64,000 bases of DNA from Microbacterium pygmaeum (GTDB lineage: Bacteria > Actinomycetota > Actinomycetes > Actinomycetales > Microbacteriaceae), in contig NZ_LT629692.1 in assembly GCF_900100885.1 (NCBI RefSeq), positions 3,162,001-3,226,000 of the forward strand, in the 5' to 3' direction. The notes under the pieces are model-generated. The model ran no database searches, was not told where the DNA came from, and was given only the letters and a program-made list of their open reading frames with translations. A program made the translations under genes and the position numbers. This document shows positions 15,587 to 23,093 of this stretch, one piece after another. Within the stretch, counting starts at the first letter, position 1, and each line of letters opens with the position of its first letter.

Positions 15587-17221
15587 ATGCCTGCGCCGGA
15601 GCCCCTCGCCCGCCCGACCGTGCGCCCGAGGATGGAGTGGGATGCCTGGGGCGACGGCACCCGGGATGCCCGGCTGCCCGCGGGCGCCAGGACGCTCGTG
15701 ACCACGCTCCTGCAGGGCAAAACTCATCCGGTGCCGCGCCGGCCGGTGTCATCGGCTTCCCTCACGCCGTCTCGGCTGTCCGACGATGACACGGAGGCGC
15801 TGGCCGGAGTCGTCGGCGCCGGACACGTGACGCGCGAAGACGCCGAGCGAGCCCTGCACCTCGGCGGAAAGAGCACCCCGGACCTGCTCGAGCGGCGACT
15901 GGAGGACATCCAGGCCGCTCCCGACGCCATCGTCACCCCCGCAACGCACGACGAGATCGTCGCGGTCCTGTCGCTGTGCAGCGCCCGTGGCATCGCCGTC
16001 GTGCCGTTCGGCGGCGGCACCAGCGTCGTCGGCGGCGTGGAGCCGGATGCCGGCACCCACCGCGCCGTGATCTCGCTCGATCTCGTCCGCACGGCCGCGC
16101 TGTGGAGCCTGGACGAGACCTCGCTGCTGGCGAGGTTCGGCGCGGGGACGACCGGCCCGCAGGCCGAAGAGCTGCTCGGGGCACGCGGATTCACCCTGGG
16201 CCACTTCCCGCAGAGCTTCGAATTCGCCTCGCTCGGCGGCTACGCCGCGACGCGGTCCAGCGGCCAGGCCTCCCGCGGGTACGGACGATTCGACGAGCTC
16301 GTCCATGCCCTGCGCGTCGCGACTCCGGTCGGCGAGCTCGACCTGGGTCGTGCGCCGGCGAGCGCCGCGGGACCCGACCTGCGCGAGCTGTTCCTCGGCT
16401 CGGAGGGCGCGTTCGGCGTCCTCACCGAGGTCACGGTGCGCATCCGGCCCCTCCCCGCCTCGACCGCGTACGGCGCGTGGAGCTTCCCAGACTTCGCCGC
16501 CGGCGCGGCGGCGCTGCGAGCACTGACGCAACGCGGCATCCGTCCCACCGTCCTCCGGCTGAGCGACGAATCCGAGACCCGAGTGAACGCGGCCATGGGC
16601 GGTCACCTGACCCGGATGCGCGGCGCGCTGGCCGTGGGCACGTTCGAGGGGGCGGATGCCGGCGAAGCCGACCACACCCGGAGCCGTACCGATGAGATCT
16701 TCCGCGCGCACGGCGCGAAATCGCGAGGCGAGGATCCAGCGCAGTCGTGGGAGCGCGGCCGGTTCGCCTCCCCCGCTCTGCGCGACACGCTGCTGGACGC
16801 CGGCGTCCTCGCCGAGACGCTGGAGACCGCCGCCACGTGGGCGGCGCTGCCCGAGGTCAAGGCGGCCGTCACCTCGGCGCTGGTCGACACCCTCAGCGCG
16901 GGCGGGACGAAGCCCATCGTCATGTGCCACATCTCGCACGTCTACCCCGCCGGCGCATCGCTGTACTTCACCGTCATCGCGGCGCTCACCGACGACCCTG
17001 CCGGACAGTGGGCGGGGGCCAAGGCCGCCGCCTCGCGCGCGATGCTGGACGCGGGCGCGACGATCACCCACCACCATGCCGTCGGGCGCGACCACCAGCC
17101 GTACCTGGAGACCGAGATCGGCCCGCTCGGCATCGCGGTCCTGCGCGCCGTCAAGATCACGCTGGATCCACAGGGCATCATGAACCCGGGCGCGCTCATC
17201 CGCGCCCGGGAGGATTCGTGA
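15587..17221 (+). CDS. FAD-linked oxidase, alkylglycerone-phosphate-synthase-like
   Basis: A 544-residue VAO/PCMH-type flavoprotein. The FAD domain has GIAVVPFGGGTSVVGGVEPD at about 138-157, SLGGYAATRSSGQASRGYGR at about 215-233 (the GGxxATxSSGQ motif of alkylglycerone-phosphate synthase) and GSEGAFGVLTEVTVRIRP. The C-terminal domain carries ITHHHAVGRDHQPYLETEIG near residue 493, the His cluster used by that enzyme, and LDPQGIMNPGAL. Alkylglycerone-phosphate synthase swaps an acyl for a fatty alcohol on acyl-DHAP to make ether lipids. Many bacterial relatives are untested, so the reaction is inferred. The ATG at 15587 suits a leaderless start; an ATG at 15569 lies within the promoter. It overlaps the next gene by GTGA. 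Confidence 0.78.
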   Translation: MPAPEPLARPTVRPRMEWDAWGDGTRDARLPAGARTLVTTLLQGKTHPVPRRPVSSASLTPSRLSDDDTEALAGVVGAGHVTREDAERALHLGGKSTPDLLERRLEDIQAAPDAIVTPATHDEIVAVLSLCSARGIAVVPFGGGTSVVGGVEPDAGTHRAVISLDLVRTAALWSLDETSLLARFGAGTTGPQAEELLGARGFTLGHFPQSFEFASLGGYAATRSSGQASRGYGRFDELVHALRVATPVGELDLGRAPASAAGPDLRELFLGSEGAFGVLTEVTVRIRPLPASTAYGAWSFPDFAAGAAALRALTQRGIRPTVLRLSDESETRVNAAMGGHLTRMRGALAVGTFEGADAGEADHTRSRTDEIFRAHGAKSRGEDPAQSWERGRFASPALRDTLLDAGVLAETLETAATWAALPEVKAAVTSALVDTLSAGGTKPIVMCHISHVYPAGASLYFTVIAALTDDPAGQWAGAKAAASRAMLDAGATITHHHAVGRDHQPYLETEIGPLGIAVLRAVKITLDPQGIMNPGALIRAREDS

Positions 17222-18126
17222 ACGTCACAGTTCTGACGAACCCGGCAGCGCGCGCCGGAGCGCACACCCGCGCGGCACCGGAAGCGGCCGAGCGGCTGCG
17301 GTCACGAGGCATCCGCACCACGATCCTCAGCGGCGGCAGCGCGGCCGAATCGACCGACCTGCTGCGCACGGCGATCGACCTCGGTACGGACGCGGTTGTG
17401 GTCGCCGGCGGCGACGGCACGGTCCACCTCGCGATCCAGGAGCTCGCCGGGACCGGCATCCCCCTCGGCATCATCCCGGCCGGGACAGGCAACGATCTGG
17501 CCGCCGCGGTCGGGCTGAAGGAGCTCGATGTGGCCGCGGCCGCCGATGCGATCGCCGACGGCGGCACCCGCGCGATCGACCTGGCGCGCGTCACGCGGAC
17601 CGACGGGACGACGGAGTACTTCGGCAGCGTGCTGGCCAGCGGCTTCGACTCACGCGTCAACGACCGCGCCAATGCCATGCGCTGGCCTCGGGGCGGCTCG
17701 CGCTACAACATCGCCATCCTGATCGAGTTCCTGCGGCTGCGGGGCATCCCGTACGAGATCGACCTCGTGCGGGAGGACGGCTCGCCGGAGCGCATCGCCG
17801 GCGACCTCGTGATGGCGACGGTCGGCAACGGCGGCACGTACGGCGGCGGCATCCCCATCTGCCCTGATGCCGATCCCGGCGACGGCGTCCTGGATGTCAC
17901 GCTCGTCCGGCCGGCCGGGCGGATCCGGCTGCTGCGACTGCTCCCCCGTGTGTACCGGGGCACGCACACGAGCATCGACGAGGTGTCGACCTACCGCGTG
18001 CGCCGCATCCGCCTCGCGGCGCCCGATGTCACCGCCTATGCCGACGGCGACCCGATCGGCGCCCTCCCCCTGGAGATCGACGTCGCCCGGGGAGCGCTGA
18101 CGCTGTTCGCGCCACCGGCCCGCTGA
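17218..18126 (+). CDS. diacylglycerol kinase family lipid kinase
   Basis: A 302-residue DAGK/YegS-type kinase. GGDGT at residues 64-68 (VVVAGGDGTVHLAIQEL) is the nucleotide-binding motif. PLGIIPAGTGNDLAAAVGL at about 81-99 is the family glycine-rich loop, and GNGGTYGGGIPICPDADPGD with DGVLDVTLV follows. The enzyme would phosphorylate diacylglycerol or a related lipid with ATP. The GTG at 17218 overlaps the flavoenzyme stop (GTGA) and has GGGAGG 6 nt upstream. Coupling with an AGPS-like enzyme and opposite glpD supports a glycerolipid pathway. Confidence 0.86.
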   Translation: MNVTVLTNPAARAGAHTRAAPEAAERLRSRGIRTTILSGGSAAESTDLLRTAIDLGTDAVVVAGGDGTVHLAIQELAGTGIPLGIIPAGTGNDLAAAVGLKELDVAAAADAIADGGTRAIDLARVTRTDGTTEYFGSVLASGFDSRVNDRANAMRWPRGGSRYNIAILIEFLRLRGIPYEIDLVREDGSPERIAGDLVMATVGNGGTYGGGIPICPDADPGDGVLDVTLVRPAGRIRLLRLLPRVYRGTHTSIDEVSTYRVRRIRLAAPDVTAYADGDPIGALPLEIDVARGALTLFAPPAR

Positions 18127-18142
18127 TCGAGGCGGGACGCGG

Positions 18143-18385
18143 TCAGTGCGTGGCCTGGACCGCCCGCAGGCGCTCGAGCACCTGGTCGCGCAGCTCCTCG
18201 GGAGCCGACTCCTTGCACGCCCGCGCGACCACCTCGGTCAGGGTACGGGCGACGTGCGCCTCGTCCTGACAGGTCGCGCAGGTCGCGAGGTGCTCGGCGA
18301 TGTCGGTCTGCGACGTCTTGCACACCTCGTTCCGCAGGTACTCTTCGAGGTCGCGTTGCGCCTTCTCACAGCCGCAGTCGGTCAT
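18143..18385 (-). CDS. rsrA: redox-sensing anti-sigma factor RsrA (ZAS family)
   Basis: An 80-residue zinc-binding anti-sigma factor. The ZAS motif is H32-xxx-C36-xx-C39 (EHLATCATC), with further cysteines at 4, 6, 22 and 56. In RsrA/RshA, disulphide formation among these Cys residues releases zinc and the bound sigma factor. It begins at ATG 18385 and overlaps the sigma gene stop (ATGA), so regulator and sigma are made together. Known partners are SigR in Streptomyces and SigH in mycobacteria, which control thioredoxin and mycothiol genes. Confidence 0.9.
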   Translation of the reverse strand: MTDCGCEKAQRDLEEYLRNEVCKTSQTDIAEHLATCATCQDEAHVARTLTEVVARACKESAPEELRDQVLERLRAVQATH

Positions 18386-18981
18386 GTGTTGCTCCTTGTG
18401 GCGGCAGCGCTGATCCCGCGCTCGGCCGCATAGTCCGCCAGCAGTTCACGAAGCATCCGTCTGCCGCGATGCAGACGGCTCATGACCGTGCCGATGGGTG
18501 TCTTCATGATGTCTGCGATCTCCTGGTAGGCGAATCCCTCGACGTCTGCGAGGTAGACGGCCAACCGGAAATCCTCCGGTATCGCCTGCAACGCGTCTTT
18601 GACGACGGATGCCGGCATGTGATCGATGGCCTCGGCTTCGGCCGAACGACTGCTCGTCGCCGTGGTCGATTCCGCGCCGCCGAGCTGCCAGTCCTCCAGC
18701 TCGTCGATCGTGCCCTGGTAGGGCTCGCGCTGCTTCTTGCGATAGATGTTGATGTAGGTGTTCGTCAGGATGCGATACAGCCAGGCCTTGAGGTTCGTGC
18801 CCTGCGTGAAGCTCGCCCACGATGCGAACGCCTTGACGAACGTCTCCTGCACGAGGTCGGCGGCATCCGCCGGATTGCGCGTCATCCGCATGGCCGCCGC
18901 GTACAGCTGGTCCATGAAGGGCAGCGCCTGCGTCTCGAATTGGTCGCGAGCGTCGGCCCCGGCATCCGCCTGATCGTTCAT
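18382..18981 (-). CDS. sigH: ECF sigma factor SigH/SigR, oxidative (thiol) stress
   Basis: A 199-residue group-4 sigma factor. Region 2 is QALPFMDQLYAAAMRMTRNP, ADLVQETFVKAFASWASF, NLKAWLYRILTNTYINIYRK (about 18-85). Region 4 is VVKDALQAIPEDFRLAVYLA, EIADIMKTPIGTVMSRLHRG (about 125-175). I give the short form starting MNDQADAG at 18981, which lies 8 nt after a TAGACT hexamer. The frame is open to an ATG at 19095 with GGAG in front, adding 38 residues. An SigH-type promoter at 19167-19140 would make that longer message. This mirrors sigR/sigR' of Streptomyces coelicolor, where the induced long form is unstable. Confidence 0.9.
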   Translation of the reverse strand: MNDQADAGADARDQFETQALPFMDQLYAAAMRMTRNPADAADLVQETFVKAFASWASFTQGTNLKAWLYRILTNTYINIYRKKQREPYQGTIDELEDWQLGGAESTTATSSRSAEAEAIDHMPASVVKDALQAIPEDFRLAVYLADVEGFAYQEIADIMKTPIGTVMSRLHRGRRMLRELLADYAAERGISAAATRSNT

Positions 18982-18989
18982 CACGCGCC

Positions 18990-18995
18990 AGTCTA
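18990..18995 (-). promoter_or_regulatory. -10 TAGACT for the short sigH product
   Basis: TAGACT (18995 to 18990, minus strand) ends 8 nt before the ATG at 18981, which has no ribosome site. Initiation here would give a nearly leaderless mRNA for the short sigma factor. No good -35 is seen. Confidence 0.4.
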
Positions 18996-19131
18996 CTTCG
19001 GCGGGGTCCCACGCCACGGCCTCGCGGCGCTCGTGCGCAACGACCCGGCCGTCGGCGAGAACGCCCACCTGCGGTCGATCCAAGGTGGCGATCATCCGGC
19101 TCCGTTCTGCTGCGTGTTCTGAGGGGTTCAG

Positions 19132-19137
19132 TAGGGT
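19132..19137 (+). promoter_or_regulatory. -10 TAGGGT before aroA
   Basis: TAGGGT ends 8 nt before the aroA ATG at 19146, and no ribosome site is present. It lies next to the SigH-type promoter on the opposite strand, so activation of sigH could interfere with aroA initiation. Confidence 0.35.
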
Positions 19138-19139
19138 AG

Positions 19140-19167
19140 AACCCGATGACTGCCGATCGGTATTCCC
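19140..19167 (-). promoter_or_regulatory. SigH-type autoregulatory promoter of sigH
   Basis: On the minus strand GGGAATA (19167 to 19161) is followed after 17 nt by GGTT (19143 to 19140). This matches the mycobacterial SigH consensus GGGAAYA-N16-17-cGTT and is close to the SigR form. It lies upstream of both sigH starts, indicating positive autoregulation. It overlaps the beginning of aroA, whose ATG is at 19146 on the other strand. Confidence 0.6.
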
Positions 19168-20528
19168 GCGATTCTGCGCCGACCACGCGCGGCCGTTGGC
19201 GTGCGCCCGTCGCCGAGGGCGCGCTGCGGGCCACCGTCACCGTCCCGGGGTCGAAATCGCTGACGAACCGCGAGCTGATCCTGGCGGCGATCGCCGACGG
19301 ACCCGGCCGGCTGACCGCGCCGCTGCACTCCGAGGACTCCGCCCGGATGATCGAGGCCCTGCAGGCGCTCGGGGTGGGCATCGAGACGGAGCCGGGCTCG
19401 GGCGCCTACGGCGACGACCTCCTGATCACGCCGGTGTGGCCGCTGCAGGGCGGGACCAGGGTCGACTGCGGACAAGCGGGCACCGTCATGCGGTTCGTGG
19501 CCGGCATCGCCGGATTCGTGCGTGGCGATGTCACCCTCACCGCCCACGAGAGCGCCCTGCATCGGCCGATGGGCGCGATGATCAAGGCGCTCCGCGACGT
19601 CGGCGTCGACATCGACGACGGCGGCACGTGGGCGCTTCCCTTCATCGTCCGCGGACACGGCCACGTGCGCGGTGGCGAAGTGGTCGTCGATGCCAGCGCG
19701 TCGAGCCAGTTCGTCTCGGGCCTGCTGCTGGCAGCCCCCCGCTTCGATGTGGGGCTGCACCTCATCCACGCGGGCGAACGGCTGCCGAGCATGCCGCACA
19801 TCGACATGACGATCGAGTCGCTCGCCCACCGCGGGGTGCACGTCGAGCGACCCGCACCGGGCGAGTGGGTGGTGCCCGCCGGCGGTGTGCGGGCCAAGGA
19901 CGTGGCGATCGAGCCGGACCTCTCCAACGCCGCACCGTTCCTCGGGGCGGCGATGATCGCGGGCGGATCGGTCTCGGTGACCGGCTGGCCGGCGCACTCG
20001 ACCCAGCCGGGCGCGATGCTCACCGACATCCTGTCCTTGATGGGCGCCCGCGTCGTGCGCCGCGGCGGCGCGCTCACCGTCACCGCCGGCGCGTCCATCG
20101 CCGGCGTCGACCTCGACCTGTCTGCGGCGGGAGAACTGACCCCGACGATCTTCGCGCTGGCGGCGTTCGCCGACGCCCCCACGACCCTGTACGGCATCGG
20201 GCACATCCGCGGCCACGAGACCGATCGCATCGCCGCGCTGATCGGCGAACTGCGGGGGCTCGGCGGCGAGGCTCATGAACTGGCCGACGGCATCCGGATC
20301 GTTCCGCGCGACCTGCACGGCGGCACCTGGCACGCACACCACGACCACCGGATGGCCACCACGGGCGCGCTCATCGGTCTGCGCGTCCCCGACGTCGAGA
20401 TCGACGACATCGGCACGACCGCCAAGACGATGCCGCAGTTCCCCGAACTGTGGCACGCGATGCTCGGTGGCGACGGCCCCGGCGATGACGGTGCGCACTC
20501 GCAGCCGCTGCACGACGTGGCATCCTGA
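19146..20528 (+). CDS. aroA: 3-phosphoshikimate 1-carboxyvinyltransferase (EPSP synthase)
   Basis: A 460-residue shikimate-pathway enzyme joining shikimate 3-phosphate and phosphoenolpyruvate. Recognised motifs are VPGSKSLTNRELILAAIADG at about 35-54 (substrate Lys, Ser, Arg), CGQAGTVMRFVAGIAGF at about 114-130 (PEP-site loop, Gln where Asn is usual), SASSQFVSGLLLAAP and HAHHDHRMATTGALIGLRVP near 397-416. The first 30 residues are a short extension before the core. It is followed after 20 bp by rsgA and then bcp on the same strand. Confidence 0.93.
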   Translation: MTADRYSRDSAPTTRGRWRAPVAEGALRATVTVPGSKSLTNRELILAAIADGPGRLTAPLHSEDSARMIEALQALGVGIETEPGSGAYGDDLLITPVWPLQGGTRVDCGQAGTVMRFVAGIAGFVRGDVTLTAHESALHRPMGAMIKALRDVGVDIDDGGTWALPFIVRGHGHVRGGEVVVDASASSQFVSGLLLAAPRFDVGLHLIHAGERLPSMPHIDMTIESLAHRGVHVERPAPGEWVVPAGGVRAKDVAIEPDLSNAAPFLGAAMIAGGSVSVTGWPAHSTQPGAMLTDILSLMGARVVRRGGALTVTAGASIAGVDLDLSAAGELTPTIFALAAFADAPTTLYGIGHIRGHETDRIAALIGELRGLGGEAHELADGIRIVPRDLHGGTWHAHHDHRMATTGALIGLRVPDVEIDDIGTTAKTMPQFPELWHAMLGGDGPGDDGAHSQPLHDVAS

Positions 20529-20548
20529 ATCCGACCGGTGACCCCACG

Positions 20549-21607
20549 GTGAGCTGGCTCGACGCAGACGACGATGACGACGACGACTTCGATGACATCG
20601 AGGTCCGGTCGCGCCCCAACCCGAAGGCCAACCGCCCGCGGACCAAGCGACGCCCCGCGCACGCTGACGCGGAGATCGCCCGCGTCCTGGGCGTCGACCG
20701 CGGCCGTTACACGGCCCTCGTCGACGAAGACCTCCCCGACGAGCATCGGGTGCTCGCGACGCGTGCGCGCGAACTGCGGAAGGTGCCGATCGTCACCGGC
20801 GACCGGGCGCGGATCGTGGGCGACACCTCCGGCGACGAGGGGACGCTCGCCCGCATCGTCGGCATCGAGGAGCGCACCTCGCTCCTGCGCCGCAGCGCGG
20901 ATGACACCGACCAGGTCGAACGGGTCATCGTCGCCAACGCCGATCAGATGCTGGTCGTCGTCGCCGCTGCCGATCCGGAGCCCCGCGCCAGGCTCGTCGA
21001 CCGCTACCTGGTGGCGGCGCTGGATGCCGGCATCCGTCCGCTTCTGGTCGTGACCAAGACCGACCTCGCCGATCCGTCCGAGTTCCTCCGTCATTTCGAG
21101 GGTCTCGATCTGGAGGTGTTCACCTCCGCGCAGGCCGAGATGCCCGTGGAGCGCATCGGTGCAGCACTGATCGGGCACTCGACGGTGTTCGTCGGACACT
21201 CCGGGGTGGGCAAGTCCACGCTGGTGAACGCCCTGGTGCCGAGCGCGATGCGCGCCACCGGGCACGTGAACGTCGTCACCGGACGCGGACGCCACACGTC
21301 GTCCTCGACGATCTCGTACCGCTACACCGGCGAGGGCGGCAGCGGCTGGGTCATCGACACCCCGGGCGTGCGCTCCTTCGGGCTCGGCCACGTGGATCCG
21401 GCCAACATCCTCGGCGCCTTCACCGAACTCGCCCTGATCGCCGAAGACTGTCCGCGCGGCTGCACCCACCTGGCGGATGCACCGGACTGCGCGATCATCG
21501 AGGCCGCCGCCGAAGGACGCCTCGGCGAGCGGGGTGCCGAACGGCTCGACTCGCTCCAGCGGCTGCTGCAGACCTTCGCGGACAAGAGCGCGCATCAGTT
21601 CGACTGA
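20549..21607 (+). CDS. rsgA: ribosome small subunit-dependent GTPase RsgA
   Basis: A 352-residue circularly permuted GTPase that assists late 30S maturation. An acidic N-terminus (seven Asp in a row near residue 7) leads into the OB fold. The GTPase motifs come in permuted order: TKTD (G4) near residue 169, GHSGVGKSTLVNAL (G1) near 215, and IDTPGVRSFGL (G3) near 270. A zinc knuckle, CPRGCTHLADAPDC, follows near 300. It starts at GTG 20549, 20 bp after aroA, with no strong ribosome site. Probably cotranscribed with aroA. Confidence 0.93.
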   Translation: MSWLDADDDDDDDFDDIEVRSRPNPKANRPRTKRRPAHADAEIARVLGVDRGRYTALVDEDLPDEHRVLATRARELRKVPIVTGDRARIVGDTSGDEGTLARIVGIEERTSLLRRSADDTDQVERVIVANADQMLVVVAAADPEPRARLVDRYLVAALDAGIRPLLVVTKTDLADPSEFLRHFEGLDLEVFTSAQAEMPVERIGAALIGHSTVFVGHSGVGKSTLVNALVPSAMRATGHVNVVTGRGRHTSSSTISYRYTGEGGSGWVIDTPGVRSFGLGHVDPANILGAFTELALIAEDCPRGCTHLADAPDCAIIEAAAEGRLGERGAERLDSLQRLLQTFADKSAHQFD

Positions 21608-21617
21608 TCGCGAGCCG

Positions 21618-21623
21618 TACGCT
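21618..21623 (+). promoter_or_regulatory. -10 TACGCT, leaderless start of bcp
   Basis: TACGCT ends exactly 6 nt before the ATG at 21630, the geometry of a leaderless actinobacterial transcript. A GGAG at 21624-21627 is too close to the ATG (2 nt) to be a normal ribosome site. Confidence 0.5.
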
Positions 21624-21629
21624 GGAGCA

Positions 21630-22100
21630 ATGACTGACGCGCGACTCGAGCCCGGCTCCCCCGCACCCGATTTCACCCTCGTCGACCAGGACGACCGCGA
21701 GGTCACCCTCTCCGACCTGCGCGGCGGTGGTGTCGTCCTGTTCTTCTATCCCGAGGCGATGACTCCCGGATGCACGACCGAGGCGTGCGACTTCCGCGAC
21801 AGCCTCGCGCCGCTGCAGGCGGCCGGATACACGATCCTCGGCATCTCGCGGGACGCGCCCGAGAAGCTCCGCCGCTTCCGCGAGCGCGACGGGCTGACCT
21901 ACGACCTCCTGAGCGATCCGGACCACGCCGTCCATGACGCGTACGGCGCCTGGGGCGAGAAGATGAACTACGGCAAGGCCGTCGAGGGCGTGCTGCGATC
22001 GACGTTCGTGATCGACGCCGACGGCGTCATCGAGCAGGCGCTGTACAACGTGAAGGCCACCGGTCACGTGGCGCGCGTGCGCCAGCTGATCGGCGTCTGA
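21630..22100 (+). CDS. bcp: thioredoxin-dependent peroxiredoxin, BCP/PrxQ type
   Basis: A 156-residue thiol peroxidase that reduces hydrogen peroxide and organic peroxides in the cytosol. The peroxidatic Cys48 lies in MTPGCTTEACDFRD and the resolving Cys53 five residues later, the PrxQ pattern. LFFYPEAMTPGC, VHDAYGAWGEKMNYGK and RSTFVIDADGVIE are family segments. I start at ATG 21630 because it matches the family length and a -10 hexamer is 6 nt upstream. It follows rsgA by 22 bp. Together with SigH/RsrA and WhiB1 it forms a redox-defence neighbourhood. Confidence 0.92.
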   Translation: MTDARLEPGSPAPDFTLVDQDDREVTLSDLRGGGVVLFFYPEAMTPGCTTEACDFRDSLAPLQAAGYTILGISRDAPEKLRRFRERDGLTYDLLSDPDHAVHDAYGAWGEKMNYGKAVEGVLRSTFVIDADGVIEQALYNVKATGHVARVRQLIGV

Positions 22101-22112
22101 GACCGGGCGAGC

Positions 22113-22550
22113 TCACTCCGGCGGAGCCTCGCTGCCGGTCCGTGCCGCCCCGCCGGCCGACCGGATCGCGAGGATCAGTAGCACGAGGGCGACGAGCGCG
22201 GGTACGGCCAGGGCCACCCCGGTCGCCGGGTGGGCGTACGCACCGGTGACCGCACCGATCGCGACCGCCAGGATCAGCAGCTGCGTCACCACACCACCGG
22301 ACCGGCCCCACGACTGGCCGCGCCAGATCGCGACCGCGAACGCGAGCACGGCCGTGGCGCCCAGACCGCTCAGCACCAACAGCGCCAGTGCGCTCGTCAG
22401 CGACTCGGTGTCGCCGGCCAGAAGCGCGCCGATCTGCCAGATCGTCAGAGCGACGATGCCGAGACCCTCGAGACCGACCAGGATCGCGGCGACGATGGCC
22501 ATAGCAGAAGGACGCCCAGCGTCGGATGCATCGATCGGTACTGTCTGCAT
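22113..22550 (-). CDS. small membrane protein, unknown function
   Basis: A 145-residue protein with four predicted hydrophobic helices (about 17-40, 55-75, 85-105 and 110-130) and short polar ends. Segments include AIVAAILVGLEGLGIVALTI and WRGQSWGRSGGVVTQLLILA. I recognise no family with a known function. It converges on bcp (12-bp gap) and diverges from whiB1. AAGGAATTCTGAGCA precedes the ATG at 22550, giving a moderate ribosome site that overlaps the end of a 9-codon upstream ORF. Confidence 0.7.
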   Translation of the reverse strand: MQTVPIDASDAGRPSAMAIVAAILVGLEGLGIVALTIWQIGALLAGDTESLTSALALLVLSGLGATAVLAFAVAIWRGQSWGRSGGVVTQLLILAVAIGAVTGAYAHPATGVALAVPALVALVLLILAIRSAGGAARTGSEAPPE

Positions 22551-22553
22551 TGC

Positions 22554-22583
22554 TCAGAATTCCTTACGCTGCACGGTTTTCAT
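22554..22583 (-). CDS. possible 9-aa upstream ORF
   Basis: ATG at 22583 opens MKTVQRKEF and stops at 22554, 3 nt before the membrane-protein ATG. GGAGG at 22597-22593 lies 9 nt upstream, a better ribosome site than many real genes here have. It could couple or attenuate translation of the membrane protein, or simply be a chance mini-ORF. Confidence 0.25.
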   Translation of the reverse strand: MKTVQRKEF

Positions 22584-22792
22584 TGTGCGAATCCTCCAGC
22601 CCACACGGGGAATGCCCAGCAATGGCGCACACAACCCGCGGCTGAACCCTTGATGTTCACCCTGCGCTATGGGACCATTAACAAAGCCGTGTGCTCCCAC
22701 AGCGAGGTGGGGCGAGCAATCTCGCATCTCCCACAGGGTATCGGACCCGTATCCCGGCCCCGCATCCCCGAACCGCATCAAGGAGCACCACC

Positions 22793-23041
22793 ATGGACTG
22801 GCGCGACAAGTCAGCATGCCTGACAGTCGATCCCGAACTGTTCTTCCCCGTGGGGAACACCGGACCCGCTGTCGAGCAGATCGAGAAGGCCAAGTCGGTC
22901 TGCGCTCGCTGCACCGTGACCGAAGTCTGCCTGCAGTATGCCCTCGAGACCGGCCAGGACTCGGGCGTGTGGGGCGGATTGTCCGAGGACGAGCGTCGTG
23001 CGCTGAAGCGCCGCGCCGCCCGCGCCCGACGAGCCTCGTAG
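22793..23041 (+). CDS. whiB1: WhiB1-family iron-sulphur transcription factor
   Basis: An 82-residue protein with the 4Fe-4S ligands C9, C37, C40 and C46, the PELFFPVGNTGP segment, the GVWGG turn (58-62) and the basic tail ALKRRAARARRAS. The N-terminus MDWRDKSAC and overall pattern match WhiB1 (WblE) closely. WhiB1 is an essential, NO-sensitive regulator that binds the primary sigma factor. AAGGAG lies 7 nt before the ATG. It is convergent with pdtaS, the same neighbour as Rv3219/Rv3220c in M. tuberculosis. The 242-bp upstream gap presumably holds its promoter, but I see no clear hexamers. Confidence 0.93.
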   Translation: MDWRDKSACLTVDPELFFPVGNTGPAVEQIEKAKSVCARCTVTEVCLQYALETGQDSGVWGGLSEDERRALKRRAARARRAS

Positions 23042-23093
23042 CGGCGACGAGCGAGGCCGCCTCACACAGGACGCGGAAAGTCGGAGGACGACC

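Noticed and set aside
14948..15727. GlpD fused to a 260-residue N-terminal region
   Set aside because: The extra frame runs through tetR on the same strand; GlpD proper starts at 14947 with an ATGA overlap.
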